Assembly: GCF_004792665.1 (NCBI RefSeq)
Contig: NZ_SRZX01000001.1
Span: 310,001 to 374,000 of the forward strand
Reading direction: 5' to 3'
DNA: 64,000 nt
From: Marinobacter orientalis
GTDB taxonomy: Bacteria > Pseudomonadota > Gammaproteobacteria > Pseudomonadales > Oleiphilaceae
The notes below the pieces were generated by a model. The model saw nothing but the letters and a program-made list of their open reading frames with translations, had not been told where the DNA came from and made no database searches. The position numbers and the translations under genes are program-made. Positions 28,690 to 36,960 of the stretch are shown here, in pieces. Position 1 is the first letter of the stretch. The number at the start of each line of letters is the position of its first letter.

Positions 28690-28782
28690 GGTCTCTCTCT
28701 CCATCTGCCCGTCTGCCGGATCACTGTTCCGATTCAGCTCCGATTTGAGACCATTGTGTGTGAGAAAAGCCCTGAAATCTGC

Positions 28783-28842
28783 GTGGTTACTACCACATAA
28801 CCCGCATCTACCCCCCAGGTGGTAGAAGCACTATATACCCCT
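28783..28842. promoter_or_regulatory. Cluster of NarL-type heptamers upstream of narG
   Basis: TACCCCCCAGGTGGTA (28809-28824) is a 7-2-7 inverted pair. Further heptamers are TACCACA (28791-28797), TAACCAC on the minus strand (28783-28789) and TACCCCT (28836-28842), the last inside the narK 3' end. This density fits nitrate-dependent activation of narGHJI by NarL. No FNR-type box was found in this gap. Confidence 0.6.
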
Positions 28843-30105
28843 GTGTAACAGCGCCTGACGCTCCCTGTGGCGGTAGTCCCGGGCGAACAGCAACAGGTTG
28901 CCGGCCAGCAACAGGAAAATAATCATGAACATGGCTGTCCCCACCCCGAGCCAATGAATCATGGCGCCGAAAAGCACCGGCAAAAGGAAGGCAACCGAAC
29001 ACGCACTAAGCAACAATACTCCGGCCGCAAAGGCCGCCGCCTCACGATTTTCAGCTACCACCATGCGCTGAAGGCCACCCATTGCGCAGCCAAGTGCCAG
29101 ACCAAGCAGTACGATGAAAATGCTCTCCACAAAGAGCGGCAGGGCGAACTCCACGTTAATCACCGTCTCTACTCCCTGCACGGACAGGGTCATAGGTGGA
29201 TAAGACAGCACAAACAGGGCGACAAGACAGATCGCCAGTGACCGCACCACCACCCTGACAGCGCCATAGCGGTCCGAAAATGCTCCCCCTATGATCTGGG
29301 CCAGGGCACCGGGTATCACAAACCACAACGCCAGCCGTGCGCCTGTCTCCACGGTCAGCAGGAAACGGGACGACATGAAATCCGGCAACCATAACGCCAG
29401 AGCAAAAAAACTCCCCGCCACTACACCAAACTGCAGGCCCAGTCGCCACACCCGCAGGTTTTCAAAGCGACGGAGTAATTGGCCGGTCGTCGCTTCAGTA
29501 TCGGGATCGGCATTCGCATCCGAATCGTCCGTCAGTAACACCAGGAGAGCGGCCACCAATAAAAGCGCAACCAGATAGGCAAGCGGCACGCCCCTCCAGG
29601 AGAATGCCTGTAAAATCAGCGGAACCAGATAATAATTGAAGCCAGCGCCCGTCACGCCAGCACCAAATATGCCCAGCACAAGCCCTATATGCCGGGGGGG
29701 CGCGTGGCAGGTCACAAACTGGAGACCGGCACTGTAAAACCCGCCCGCGAGGCCGAGGCCGGCGGCGACCACCAGGTACCCTGCCCAGGACTCCACCAGC
29801 AAAAGCAACCCCATGCAGACGGCAAGTCCGAGCAGGCAGGCAATCATCACCCGTCTGGCCCCCACCTTCTGGGCCGCGATACCTGCTGGCACCGCCAGCA
29901 GGGCCCCCACCGCCATGGGCATTGCCAGCAAAAGGCCGAATTCCAGGGCCCCCAGGGCCAGGGCATCCCGCAGGTGCGCGCCGGCCACAGCGAAGATGGT
30001 CCAGCAGCCGGCAGCTACAACAAAGCCGACAACCGCCAGCGGAAGAACCACCGCCAGCGAGGTCAGGTTGTCATCTTCATGATCACGAATGGAGTTGGAC
30101 TGCAT
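28831..30105 (-). CDS. narK: NarK-type nitrate/nitrite transporter (MFS)
   Basis: A 424-residue protein with 12 predicted helices and an MFS loop (GIAAQKVGARRVM) between helices 2 and 3. The region GLAGGFYSAGLQFVTCHAPPRHIGLVLGI, given here by its core GLVLGIFGAGVTG, aligns in position with the nitrate signature of the NNP family. Single-domain NarK proteins near narG import nitrate with protons or exchange it for nitrite. The ATG at 30105 follows GAGTGAG; a TTG 20 codons earlier is possible. Only one narK is present, whereas many pseudomonads have a tandem or fused pair. narG starts 141 bases after the stop. Confidence 0.85.
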   Translation of the reverse strand: MQSNSIRDHEDDNLTSLAVVLPLAVVGFVVAAGCWTIFAVAGAHLRDALALGALEFGLLLAMPMAVGALLAVPAGIAAQKVGARRVMIACLLGLAVCMGLLLLVESWAGYLVVAAGLGLAGGFYSAGLQFVTCHAPPRHIGLVLGIFGAGVTGAGFNYYLVPLILQAFSWRGVPLAYLVALLLVAALLVLLTDDSDANADPDTEATTGQLLRRFENLRVWRLGLQFGVVAGSFFALALWLPDFMSSRFLLTVETGARLALWFVIPGALAQIIGGAFSDRYGAVRVVVRSLAICLVALFVLSYPPMTLSVQGVETVINVEFALPLFVESIFIVLLGLALGCAMGGLQRMVVAENREAAAFAAGVLLLSACSVAFLLPVLFGAMIHWLGVGTAMFMIIFLLLAGNLLLFARDYRHRERQALLHRGI

Positions 30106-30189
30106 TGGCTCACTCGCAAAAAAATACCAATTTTCAGTTTCCTGCTTTGCCCTGCATAGGGTCAAAGACTATGATGGGCTATTGCCAAT

Positions 30190-30211
30190 GGGGGTAATTG
30201 ACTATCCTCAA
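30190..30211. promoter_or_regulatory. FNR/DNR-type box with adjoining NarL half-site upstream of narK
   Basis: TTGACTATCCTCAA (30198-30211) keeps the TTGA-N6-TCAA core, and GGGGGTA (30190-30196, TACCCCC on the minus strand) abuts it. For narK on the minus strand a box centred at -41.5 would start RNA near 30163, with CATAGT (30168-30173) as an approximate -10. The combination matches ANR/NarL control of narK-narG in pseudomonads. Confidence 0.55.
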
Positions 30212-30246
30212 GGAGGTACACTCCCATTAGAATTCAGGCGGGAATT

Positions 30247-30441
30247 ATGTCCGGGTTACCTCGTTACCATATGAAGGAGGGGGCCATACAGATTCATTGC
30301 AAGACGCCCTCCTACCCGGACCACTGGCAGGCCCTGGTCGATCAGCAGCGTGACCGTGGTTTGGCGGCCAGAGTTCTGCGAGCACAATTGAATCGACGCC
30401 CGGGCAAGCCGGTCATGTTAGCCCTGCCAATCTCCTTCTGA
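30247..30441 (+). CDS. Possible small protein in the narK-narX intergenic region
   Basis: A 64-codon frame starting ATG TCC GGG after GGCGGGAATT. The second half (HWQALVDQQRDRGLAARVL and PGKPVMLALPISF) has codon use with G or C in many third positions like the surrounding genes. No family is recognised and there is no signal peptide or membrane segment. A better-supported start is not evident. It lies downstream of the FNR-type box at 30198, in the direction of narX. It may be a chance frame. Confidence 0.32.
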   Translation: MSGLPRYHMKEGAIQIHCKTPSYPDHWQALVDQQRDRGLAARVLRAQLNRRPGKPVMLALPISF

Positions 30442-30597
30442 GAAGGCGAAATCAAATATTGATGCCAGCTTTACCCACGGGCCGGGCTCCATATCGATGG
30501 CACCAGCAGAAGAGTCCTCCGTGAATATCTGCTTGCCTGAGTGCCGGATCGCAAGGCCATTTTTTTCAGCGACGCCTGCCGCAAATCACGATGCTTG

Positions 30598-30611
30598 TTG
30601 ATCAATATCAA
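30598..30611 (+). promoter_or_regulatory. Consensus FNR/DNR box upstream of the small peptide frame and narXL
   Basis: TTGATCAATATCAA is a perfect TTGAT-N4-ATCAA match. For a class II promoter RNA would start near 30646; the -10 (GGATAC/GATACC, 30632-30638) is poor, so activation would need the regulator. It is followed by a 30-codon frame and then narX. Confidence 0.7.
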
Positions 30612-30692
30612 AAAAAATGTAACCTTCTGTTGGATACCGAACAGACAACGTCAGCAATTGGCGTTCTTGCGGCATCATGGAGGAAGAAGCTG

Positions 30693-30785
30693 ATGCAAGC
30701 GGCACTGAGTAAACGACAGATGGAAAGGTGTAGCGCTCCAACTACAAAATCTTGCCAGGCTTGCTCAGGGCCCTGCATGATATGA
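30693..30785 (+). CDS. Candidate 30-residue cysteine-rich peptide ahead of narX
   Basis: A short frame starting at ATG 30693 with GGAGG nine bases upstream. The peptide ends CSAPTTKSCQACSGPCMI, giving a C-x7-C-x2-C-x3-C pattern that could bind a metal or iron-sulfur centre. It follows a consensus FNR/DNR box by about 80 bases and its stop lies 51 bases before narX, so it may be a leader peptide or a true microprotein. The frame is open further upstream, without a better start. No homologue is known to me. Confidence 0.33.
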   Translation: MQAALSKRQMERCSAPTTKSCQACSGPCMI

Positions 30786-30836
30786 CGTTAAGGTAAGCCC
30801 ACTATGTCTTGGAATGGACGAATATGAAGATAGCAG

Positions 30837-32693
30837 ATGCGACGAAACAGCCCCCTCGTTAAACGGATTGCCATTGTTACCGGGGCCATTGTGCTGACAG
30901 CCATGGTGAGCATGGCAACGACACTCGCGGTGTCCCGCAGCATTGAGGGTAATGCCACGGCAATCAATATTGCCGGATCATTGCGCATGGGCGCTTATGA
31001 ACTGCTTGCCCGCTTCGCTGCTGATCTTACTGTTGATCCATCCAGGGTCAAGACCCGGCTGGATGCTCACGAGGCACGCATGGCCCATCCCGAATTCAGC
31101 CGTGTAATCCCCGATGTTGCCGACCACCCGCTGGCAGAACAGCACCGGGAGATGGAATCACTGTGGCAGGATGTGCTCAGGCCGGCACTGATTGCCAGTG
31201 CAGCCAATGGCACCCGCGTCACCGACGAACTGATTACAGCTACGGAGCGTTATGTTGCCGAGGTGGATGGGCTGGTCAGCATGCTGGAGCACCGGACCGA
31301 GGCCCGCATTGACCTGTTGCACCTGATACAGATCATCAGCCTGGTGTTCTCCATAGTGATAATCTTCGGGCTATTTCTGGATCTCAAGAACCGCGTGCTG
31401 CGGCCACTGCGCAAACTGGTGAACATCGCCGACGCGGTAAAGGAAAAGGATTTTTCGCACAAGGCCAATCTGAAAGGTTCGGATGAGCTGTCACAACTCG
31501 GCACTGCCTTTGACCAGATGACCAGTGAACTGGCATTAAGCTACCGCGAACTGCAGGAAGAGGCGTTAGCAAAGACCCGTGAACTGGAGAAGAGCCACGC
31601 TGCCCTGGAACTGCTCCACTCTTCCAGCCGCTCCCTGTTCGCCAATCACGACCTGTGCAACGGGGCTATCCCCATGCTTCATGATCTGGAGCAGTTGCTT
31701 GGAATTGGCCCCATCCGGTTATTTCTTCATGACAAGAACACCAGTGAGCCGGTAGAAGCCATTACCACCTCGACCCTGGAACGGCCTTTCTACTGCAAGG
31801 ATCATCATTGCAATGCCTGCCTGATAACACCGGAAGTGTTTGACGACCTGCCCTCTGAGGACAACGACGGCCGCAGGCTGCTGTTACCCATTCGCATACC
31901 GGGGCAGCTTCTGGGCACCCTTGAAGTCTGGTATCCGGCCAGCAAAGGGCTTTCCCAGACCTCCCGCCGTTTGCTGGAAACCCTGAGCGATCAGCTGGCC
32001 ACGGCAATTTTCCTGGAGCGGCAGATTACCGAAGAGCAGCAACTCACCCTGGCCGAGGAGCGCACGGTAATTGCCCGGGAGCTCCACGATTCCCTGGCCC
32101 AATCCCTGTCCTATCTGAAAATGCAGGTTGCGCGGCTTCGCCGCCTGGACATCACAGGGGAACATGAAAAAATCCACAATGACATTCTGGAAGAACTGAG
32201 CACCGGGCTGAACAGTGCCTACCGCCAACTGCGAGAACTGCTGACTACCTTCCGGCTGAAACTGGATACCCCCGACCTGGCCACGGCCTTGCGGCAAACT
32301 GCGGAAGAGTTCTCTGAGCGGCTGGGCAGTGAAGTACAGCTGGAATACCGCCTGCCACCGCAGACACTGTCACCCAATGAAGAAATCCACACCCTGCAGA
32401 TCGTCCGTGAGGGCCTGGCTAATGCAGTGAAACACTCTCAGGCATCGGAGATTCTGGTGCAGGTGCTGTTTGAATCTCCGCGGGTACAGGTCAGAATACT
32501 CGATAATGGCAAAGGGCTCCCGGCCGGGGACCAGCCGGCACAGCACTACGGCCTGATCATCATGCAGGACCGGGCCCGCACCCTGGGTGGTAAAGTCAAC
32601 GTCCGCAACCGTGACAGCGGTGGTGTGGAAGTGGCACTGAGTTTTGTACCCAAGAGCAGGCACCTGATCACATCCGAAGCCGCCAGCGGCTGA
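30837..32693 (+). CDS. narX: Nitrate/nitrite sensor histidine kinase NarX
   Basis: A 618-residue kinase. TM1 lies near residues 10-32, and a periplasmic domain starts with the P-box NIAGSLRMGAYELL, the nitrate-binding signature of NarX/NarQ. TM2 (about 160-180) is followed by HAMP, a coiled signalling helix, a GAF-like central module with cysteines in YCKDHHCNACLI, the HisKA_3 phospho-acceptor motif ARELHDSLAQSLSYLK and an HATPase with ANAVKHSQA and DNGKGLP. It phosphorylates NarL in response to nitrate. The ribosome site is weak (GAAGATAG). narL starts 36 bases later. Confidence 0.94.
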   Translation: MRRNSPLVKRIAIVTGAIVLTAMVSMATTLAVSRSIEGNATAINIAGSLRMGAYELLARFAADLTVDPSRVKTRLDAHEARMAHPEFSRVIPDVADHPLAEQHREMESLWQDVLRPALIASAANGTRVTDELITATERYVAEVDGLVSMLEHRTEARIDLLHLIQIISLVFSIVIIFGLFLDLKNRVLRPLRKLVNIADAVKEKDFSHKANLKGSDELSQLGTAFDQMTSELALSYRELQEEALAKTRELEKSHAALELLHSSSRSLFANHDLCNGAIPMLHDLEQLLGIGPIRLFLHDKNTSEPVEAITTSTLERPFYCKDHHCNACLITPEVFDDLPSEDNDGRRLLLPIRIPGQLLGTLEVWYPASKGLSQTSRRLLETLSDQLATAIFLERQITEEQQLTLAEERTVIARELHDSLAQSLSYLKMQVARLRRLDITGEHEKIHNDILEELSTGLNSAYRQLRELLTTFRLKLDTPDLATALRQTAEEFSERLGSEVQLEYRLPPQTLSPNEEIHTLQIVREGLANAVKHSQASEILVQVLFESPRVQVRILDNGKGLPAGDQPAQHYGLIIMQDRARTLGGKVNVRNRDSGGVEVALSFVPKSRHLITSEAASG

Positions 32694-32729
32694 GGGTTGC
32701 AACACTATTTTCAAAAAATGAGAGGAACC

Positions 32730-33389
32730 ATGGCTGACTCACCGGCGAGCATCCTGTTGATAGACGATCACCCTTTGCTTCGTCAGGGCATAAAGCAACT
32801 GATCGAGATGGAAGACGACATGCAGGTGGTTGGCGAGGCCAGCAACGCGGCTGACGGTATACGTCTGGCACAGCAACTTGAGCCCGACCTGGTTCTGATG
32901 GACCTCAACATGCCGGAAATGAACGGTATTGAGGCCCTGAAAAAACTTCGGGAAGAAAGCATCAGCTCCCGCATCATCATGTTCACGGTGTCCGATCATG
33001 AAGACGACGTGGTAGCAGCCCTGAGAGCGGGAGCCGACGGTTACCTGCTCAAGGATATGGAACCGGACGACATGATCCAGCAGTTGCACCAGGCTGCTGT
33101 AGGCAAAATGGTGATCAGCGACCGCCTGACTGCCCTGCTGGCCCAGGCACTGCGCTCCCAGAAACCCCAGCAGGCTGCGCGCCCGGACTTTGACAGCCTC
33201 ACCCCGCGGGAGAAAGACATCCTCCGCCTGATTGCCGAGGGCCTGTCCAACAAGATGATCGGCCGCAAGCTGGACATCAGCGATGGCACCGTGAAAGTCC
33301 ACGTGAAGCACCTGCTGAAGAAGCTGAGCCTGCGCTCACGGGTGGAAGTCGCGGTATGGGCGGTAGAGGAAGGCCTGCATAAGGGCTGA
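32730..33389 (+). CDS. narL: Nitrate-responsive regulator NarL
   Basis: A 219-residue response regulator. The receiver has the acidic pair IDDHP (residues 12-13), the phospho-acceptor Asp58 in [11 protein letters not shown] and the lysine of YLLKDM. The C-terminal LuxR/FixJ-type helix-turn-helix contains [19 protein letters not shown] and [17 protein letters not shown], whose recognition helix closely matches NarL. The ATG at 32730 follows GAGGAACC; an upstream in-frame start overlaps poor sequence. NarL heptamers occur before moaA, dnr, narG and narK in this window. Confidence 0.95.
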   Translation: MADSPASILLIDDHPLLRQGIKQLIEMEDDMQVVGEASNAADGIRLAQQLEPDLVLMDLNMPEMNGIEALKKLREESISSRIIMFTVSDHEDDVVAALRAGADGYLLKDMEPDDMIQQLHQAAVGKMVISDRLTALLAQALRSQKPQQAARPDFDSLTPREKDILRLIAEGLSNKMIGRKLDISDGTVKVHVKHLLKKLSLRSRVEVAVWAVEEGLHKG

Positions 33390-33427
33390 GTTATATCAAA
33401 TCACTGACGCATGGTTTGGATTACTCT
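33386..33427 (+). promoter_or_regulatory. Possible FNR/DNR-type promoter of ubiT
   Basis: CTGAGTTATATCAA (33386-33399) matches the FNR/DNR consensus at eight of ten positions and overlaps the narL stop. With the box at -41.5, TACTCT (33422-33427) falls at -12 to -7. The match is moderate, but the position relative to an anaerobic gene is right. Confidence 0.42.
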
Positions 33428-33458
33428 GGGCAGGTTTTCTGACCGTCCGGAGTAGCTC

Positions 33459-33941
33459 ATGGCTTTTTCATTCCCTGCATTTTTATCTGCCAACAGTGCC
33501 CTGTTCGAACAGTCGCTGGCGGTCCTGAAAGAGTACCTGCCCTCACCTGTGCCAATGCTGGGCGTTATTGACCGAAAGATTCCGGTTCCCTGCAAACAGA
33601 TGTTCGCCGAAGCGCCGCTAAACCGCCTGTTTGCCGATGCAATCGCTGAGGGTGAATTTGACGACTTTGAGGGCCGCCGTATCCGGCTGGAAATTAATGG
33701 CGGACAGCCAGGCATTACCATCGGATACTGGGCCGGCCGGCTGCGGGTTATCGAGGGCCCGGGGGAAGCCACTATTCGCGGTTCTGTGTCGGCATTCAAA
33801 ACTCTTGCAGAACGCCGGCAGGATCCGGATCAACTGTTTTTCCAGCGGCGCCTGGTTATCGAGGGTGACACGGAACTCGGGCTGGGCGTGAAAAATCTGC
33901 TGGACAGCCTGGAGTGGAGTTTCACACCATTCAAGCGCTAG
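33459..33941 (+). CDS. ubiT: UbiT, SCP2-domain factor of O2-independent ubiquinone synthesis
   Basis: A 160-residue protein with a single SCP2 lipid-binding domain: an N-terminal helical part followed by IRLEINGGQPGITIGYWAG and LEIRG-like strands (RVIEGPGEATIRGS, RRLVIEGDTELGLGVKNL). In Escherichia coli UbiT (YhbT) carries ubiquinone precursors for the anaerobic pathway with UbiU and UbiV, both of which are encoded 10 kb away in this window. The protein is soluble with no signal peptide. It follows narL by 69 bases and may have its own FNR/DNR-type promoter. Confidence 0.85.
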   Translation: MAFSFPAFLSANSALFEQSLAVLKEYLPSPVPMLGVIDRKIPVPCKQMFAEAPLNRLFADAIAEGEFDDFEGRRIRLEINGGQPGITIGYWAGRLRVIEGPGEATIRGSVSAFKTLAERRQDPDQLFFQRRLVIEGDTELGLGVKNLLDSLEWSFTPFKR

Positions 33942-34004
33942 CACTGAAGCAATCCTCTGCTAAGATTCATTTCATACCCTTTTAAAAGCCCGGAAGGTGC
34001 CCTC

Positions 34005-34718
34005 ATGGCAAATTTCACTGTTCGCCTGTTCCGCTACCACCCTGAACATGACGAAACACCTTACAGCCAGGATGTCGAGGTTGGTGAAGAATTCCGCAAC
34101 CGCATGGTGCTGGATGTGCTGGAGCACCTGAAAACCCGTGATACCACCCTGACATTCCGGCGCTCCTGCCGCGAAGGCGTCTGTGGCTCCGACGGGCTCA
34201 GCATTAACGGCCGCAATGGCCTGGGCTGTATTACCAACGTAGCGGATGCCCTGGGCAAAAAAGATGTTCTGGAAATCCGGCCACTTCCTGGCATGCCTGT
34301 GATCCGGGACCTGGTGGTTGACCAGTCACTGTTCTTCAAGCAGTACGAACGCGTCATGCCCTGGCTGATCAACGACACGCCAGACCCGGCGATTGAAAGG
34401 CTGCAAAGCCCGGAGGACCGCGCAAAGCTCGATGGCTTATATGAGTGCATTCTCTGTGCGTGCTGCACCTCCGCCTGCCCCTCCTGGTGGTGGAACCCGG
34501 AAAAATACATCGGGCCATCGGGGCTGTTGCAGGCGTATCGGTTCCTTGTGGATTCCCGGGATACCGCCACAGGCGAACGCATGGAAAAGCTGGAGGACCC
34601 GTTCAGCGTATTTCGCTGCCGTGGCATTGGAAACTGCACAGCCTACTGTCCCAAGGGCCTCAATCCCATGAAAGCCATCGGTCATATCAAGGCCATGCTG
34701 CTCCGGGAACAGATCTGA
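34005..34718 (+). CDS. Orphan succinate dehydrogenase/fumarate reductase iron-sulfur subunit (SdhB-like)
   Basis: A 237-residue protein with all three cluster regions: 2Fe-2S ligands in CREGVCGSDG plus a later Cys (GLGC), 4Fe-4S in CILCACCTSACP, and the remaining ligands in CRGIGNCTAYCPKG. It is clearly an SdhB/FrdB homologue of normal length, and the quinone-site neighbourhood PSWWWNPEKYIGP is kept. No flavoprotein or membrane anchor gene is adjacent, so it is not part of an sdhCDAB operon. It may be a second SdhB for anaerobic growth or serve another partner. GGAAGGTG precedes the ATG. Its neighbours are ubiT and a P450. Confidence 0.85.
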   Translation: MANFTVRLFRYHPEHDETPYSQDVEVGEEFRNRMVLDVLEHLKTRDTTLTFRRSCREGVCGSDGLSINGRNGLGCITNVADALGKKDVLEIRPLPGMPVIRDLVVDQSLFFKQYERVMPWLINDTPDPAIERLQSPEDRAKLDGLYECILCACCTSACPSWWWNPEKYIGPSGLLQAYRFLVDSRDTATGERMEKLEDPFSVFRCRGIGNCTAYCPKGLNPMKAIGHIKAMLLREQI

Positions 34719-34838
34719 TTGCCCTTGCCAGCTCACTGATTCGTAGTGTTTAACCTGGCAGCAATTGATTTATCTTCAAGAAGACAATGCGGCTCCCTGT
34801 TAATCTGGCAGAACCTGTTTTCTTCCCGAGGATTAGCA

Positions 34839-36008
34839 ATGGCAGACGATCCCCGCAGCCCTGACTGGAACCCCAGAAGCGATGAGGTCCTGGGTGACCA
34901 GATACGGGCGTACGATACCATGCGCGCCCAGTGTCCGGTCGCCTGGAGCGACTACCAGCACTGGACGTTGTTCAGACATCGCGACGTTATGCGAGTGCTG
35001 GAAGATCACCAGACTTTCAGCAGTGCGGCATCAAACCATGTTTCCGTCCCCAATGGCATGGACCCGCCTGAGCACACCCCCTATCGACGGGTAATCGAGC
35101 CTTATTTTTCAAAACGGGCAATGAGTGAATTTGAGCCAACCTGCCGCAGTATTGCCCGCAACCTTGTCAATAGCCTGCCCGACGGTCAGCCGTTTGATGT
35201 CGTTGAAAAATTCAGCAGAGCCTTTGCCCTGCAGATACAATGCGCGTTTATGGGGTGGCCGGACTCCCTTCACGAACCACTGCGACAGTGGGTACTGAAA
35301 AACCATCGGGCCACCCTCGCCCGTGACCGCCAGGCCATGGCTGAGGTTGCCCATGAATTCGATGACTATATTCATGATTTGCTGGAAACCCGACGCCAGG
35401 CCGGAGTTAATGCCCCCGCGGACGTCACCACGTCGTTGATGGAAGAGAGGGTCAATGGCCGCCCGATGACCGATGCAGAGCTCACCAGCCTGTTGCGGAA
35501 CTGGACTGTCGGCGAACTGGGGACAATCAGCGCCAGCGTATCGATTCTGCTGAATTACCTGTCTGAACACCCGGACATCAGGCAGAGCCTTGCCAACGGT
35601 ACCGCTGGATTGTCGGACGCTATCGACGAAATACTGCGCATGGACGCGCCTCTGATGTCCAACCGCCGGATCACAACCCGGGATGTGGAGATTGGAGGGA
35701 GGCAGATTCCGGCAGGCGAGAAAATCACCATTTTGTGGGCATCCGCTAATCGTGACGAGAGGGTCTTCGGTGACCCGGATGCGTTTTGCCCGAAGAAGAA
35801 CCGTGACCAGAATCTGCTGTATGGTGCTGGCGTTCACGTCTGCCCTGGTGCCCCGCTTGCCAGGATGGAGCTCAGGATTGTGATGGAGGAATTTCTGGCC
35901 GCTGTCGACACCCTGAAACCTGCACCCGATGAGCAGCCTGAGCGGGCAGCTTTCCCGACTGGCGGCTTCAGTTACCTGCCGATGATCATTGGGAAACGTC
36001 AAGGATAA
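34839..36008 (+). CDS. Cytochrome P450
   Basis: A 389-residue soluble P450. The haem-binding loop is YGAGVHVCPGAPLAR with the cysteine ligand, and the K-helix ExxR is EILR in IDEILRMDAPL. The I-helix segment NWTVGELGTISAS differs from the usual AGxDT pattern: the acidic residue is displaced, so classic proton delivery for O2 activation may be altered. The ATG at 34839 follows CGAGGATTAGC; a longer frame upstream is unsupported. The substrate and redox partner are unknown, and no ferredoxin gene is adjacent. Its presence among anaerobic-respiration genes is notable. Confidence 0.9.
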   Translation: MADDPRSPDWNPRSDEVLGDQIRAYDTMRAQCPVAWSDYQHWTLFRHRDVMRVLEDHQTFSSAASNHVSVPNGMDPPEHTPYRRVIEPYFSKRAMSEFEPTCRSIARNLVNSLPDGQPFDVVEKFSRAFALQIQCAFMGWPDSLHEPLRQWVLKNHRATLARDRQAMAEVAHEFDDYIHDLLETRRQAGVNAPADVTTSLMEERVNGRPMTDAELTSLLRNWTVGELGTISASVSILLNYLSEHPDIRQSLANGTAGLSDAIDEILRMDAPLMSNRRITTRDVEIGGRQIPAGEKITILWASANRDERVFGDPDAFCPKKNRDQNLLYGAGVHVCPGAPLARMELRIVMEEFLAAVDTLKPAPDEQPERAAFPTGGFSYLPMIIGKRQG

Positions 36009-36075
36009 GGGGCGCAGCACCTGGCTCCTTAAATACAGCGGCCCCCTATGGCGGCATAATCAGTCGTCCATAGGA

Positions 36076-36279
36076 TCAGTTAACCGGTTTTTCTTCCCTG
36101 AAACCCAGTTTCTTGAGAACCACCATAGCCGGGCACCATTTGGTGAAGGAAGACTGGATCAGGTTAAGGGCAATAAAACCGGTAAAGAAAAGCCAGTACG
36201 GACTTACATAGTGAGCCAGCAGAATGGAAATCAGTGTGAACACACCGGCTATCAGGCGAAGACCTTCATTGACTGTCAT
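36076..36279 (-). CDS. DUF2892 family small inner-membrane protein
   Basis: A 67-residue protein with two hydrophobic segments and the family ending FTKWCPAMVVLKKLGF, as in the membrane tail of YgaP-type proteins. It starts MTVNEGLRLIAGVF, typical for DUF2892. The function is unknown; YgaP itself has a rhodanese domain, which is absent here. The conserved Cys in KWCP may face the cytoplasm. It converges with the P450. A TATAAC hexamer (minus strand, 36303-36308) and an imperfect FNR-like box (36336-36349) lie upstream, but their spacing is not ideal. Confidence 0.75.
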   Translation of the reverse strand: MTVNEGLRLIAGVFTLISILLAHYVSPYWLFFTGFIALNLIQSSFTKWCPAMVVLKKLGFREEKPVN

Positions 36280-36413
36280 AGTGACCTCCTTTATGGAATA
36301 TCGTTATACCCTCAATGAATATGGCTCACTACGCAATGACTTAAATCATGATTTACACACAAGGACGCGAAACTGATCCGGTCAAACACTGCCTGACAGC
36401 GGCTGCGTCAGTT

Positions 36414-36776
36414 TCATAGCCGGTTATCCAGAATAAAATCCCGTAGCGCTACCGCATTGTTATGCTCGGTATCTTTTGCCGCGAACACCAGCGTAATCCG
36501 GTTGTGTTCTTCAACCAGGTTTTTGAGCTTCTCAAGATCTTCAACCGCGTCTTCCGAGGCCAGCTCGCTGAGGTATCGTTCCCGGAACTCCGACCATTTA
36601 TCCGGATCGTGGCCGAACCATTTCCGCAATTCAGTGGACGGTGCCAACCCTTTCAGCCAGTGGGCGATATCGGCATCGTCTTTGGCCACCCCCCGGGGCC
36701 AGATGCGGTCTACGAGTACCCGCGGGCCGTCTGAACGGGCGGGGACTTCATAGGCTCGTTTAAGGCGGATGTCCAT
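36414..36776 (-). CDS. DUF488 (YeaO-like) protein
   Basis: A 120-residue soluble protein with the family signatures VLVDRIWPRGVAKDDADI near the N-terminus, then WFGHDP and FRERYLSEL, and LVFAAKDTEHNNAVAL near the C-terminus. No enzymatic function is established for DUF488, though the fold has been suggested to be uroporphyrinogen-synthase- or nuclease-like in places. It appears to be a single-gene unit with its own promoter; no partner gene is evident. Confidence 0.83.
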   Translation of the reverse strand: MDIRLKRAYEVPARSDGPRVLVDRIWPRGVAKDDADIAHWLKGLAPSTELRKWFGHDPDKWSEFRERYLSELASEDAVEDLEKLKNLVEEHNRITLVFAAKDTEHNNAVALRDFILDNRL

Positions 36777-36960
36777 AATTCCCTCCCTCCTGGTTATGCG
36801 AGTGTATTGTCGAGGTTACTCCCTGAATTCCATGCCCGCAAAACGTCAGGTCATCTATGGACAGCACTTACAGCTCTTGACAAGCCTGTTCATAAGCGAT
36901 GTGATCGAATAACAGTTTTTCAAGGGATACATCCGGACTAGTCATCATCAGGAGGATGAA

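Noticed and set aside
34766..34780. TTGATTTATCTTCAA upstream of the P450 as an FNR/DNR box
   Set aside because: The two half-sites are five bases apart instead of four, which puts them out of register for the dimer.
36336..36349. ATGACTTAAATCAT as an FNR-type box for the DUF2892 gene
   Set aside because: The core is present, but the nearby TATAAC is about five bases off the expected class II spacing, so support is too weak for a feature.
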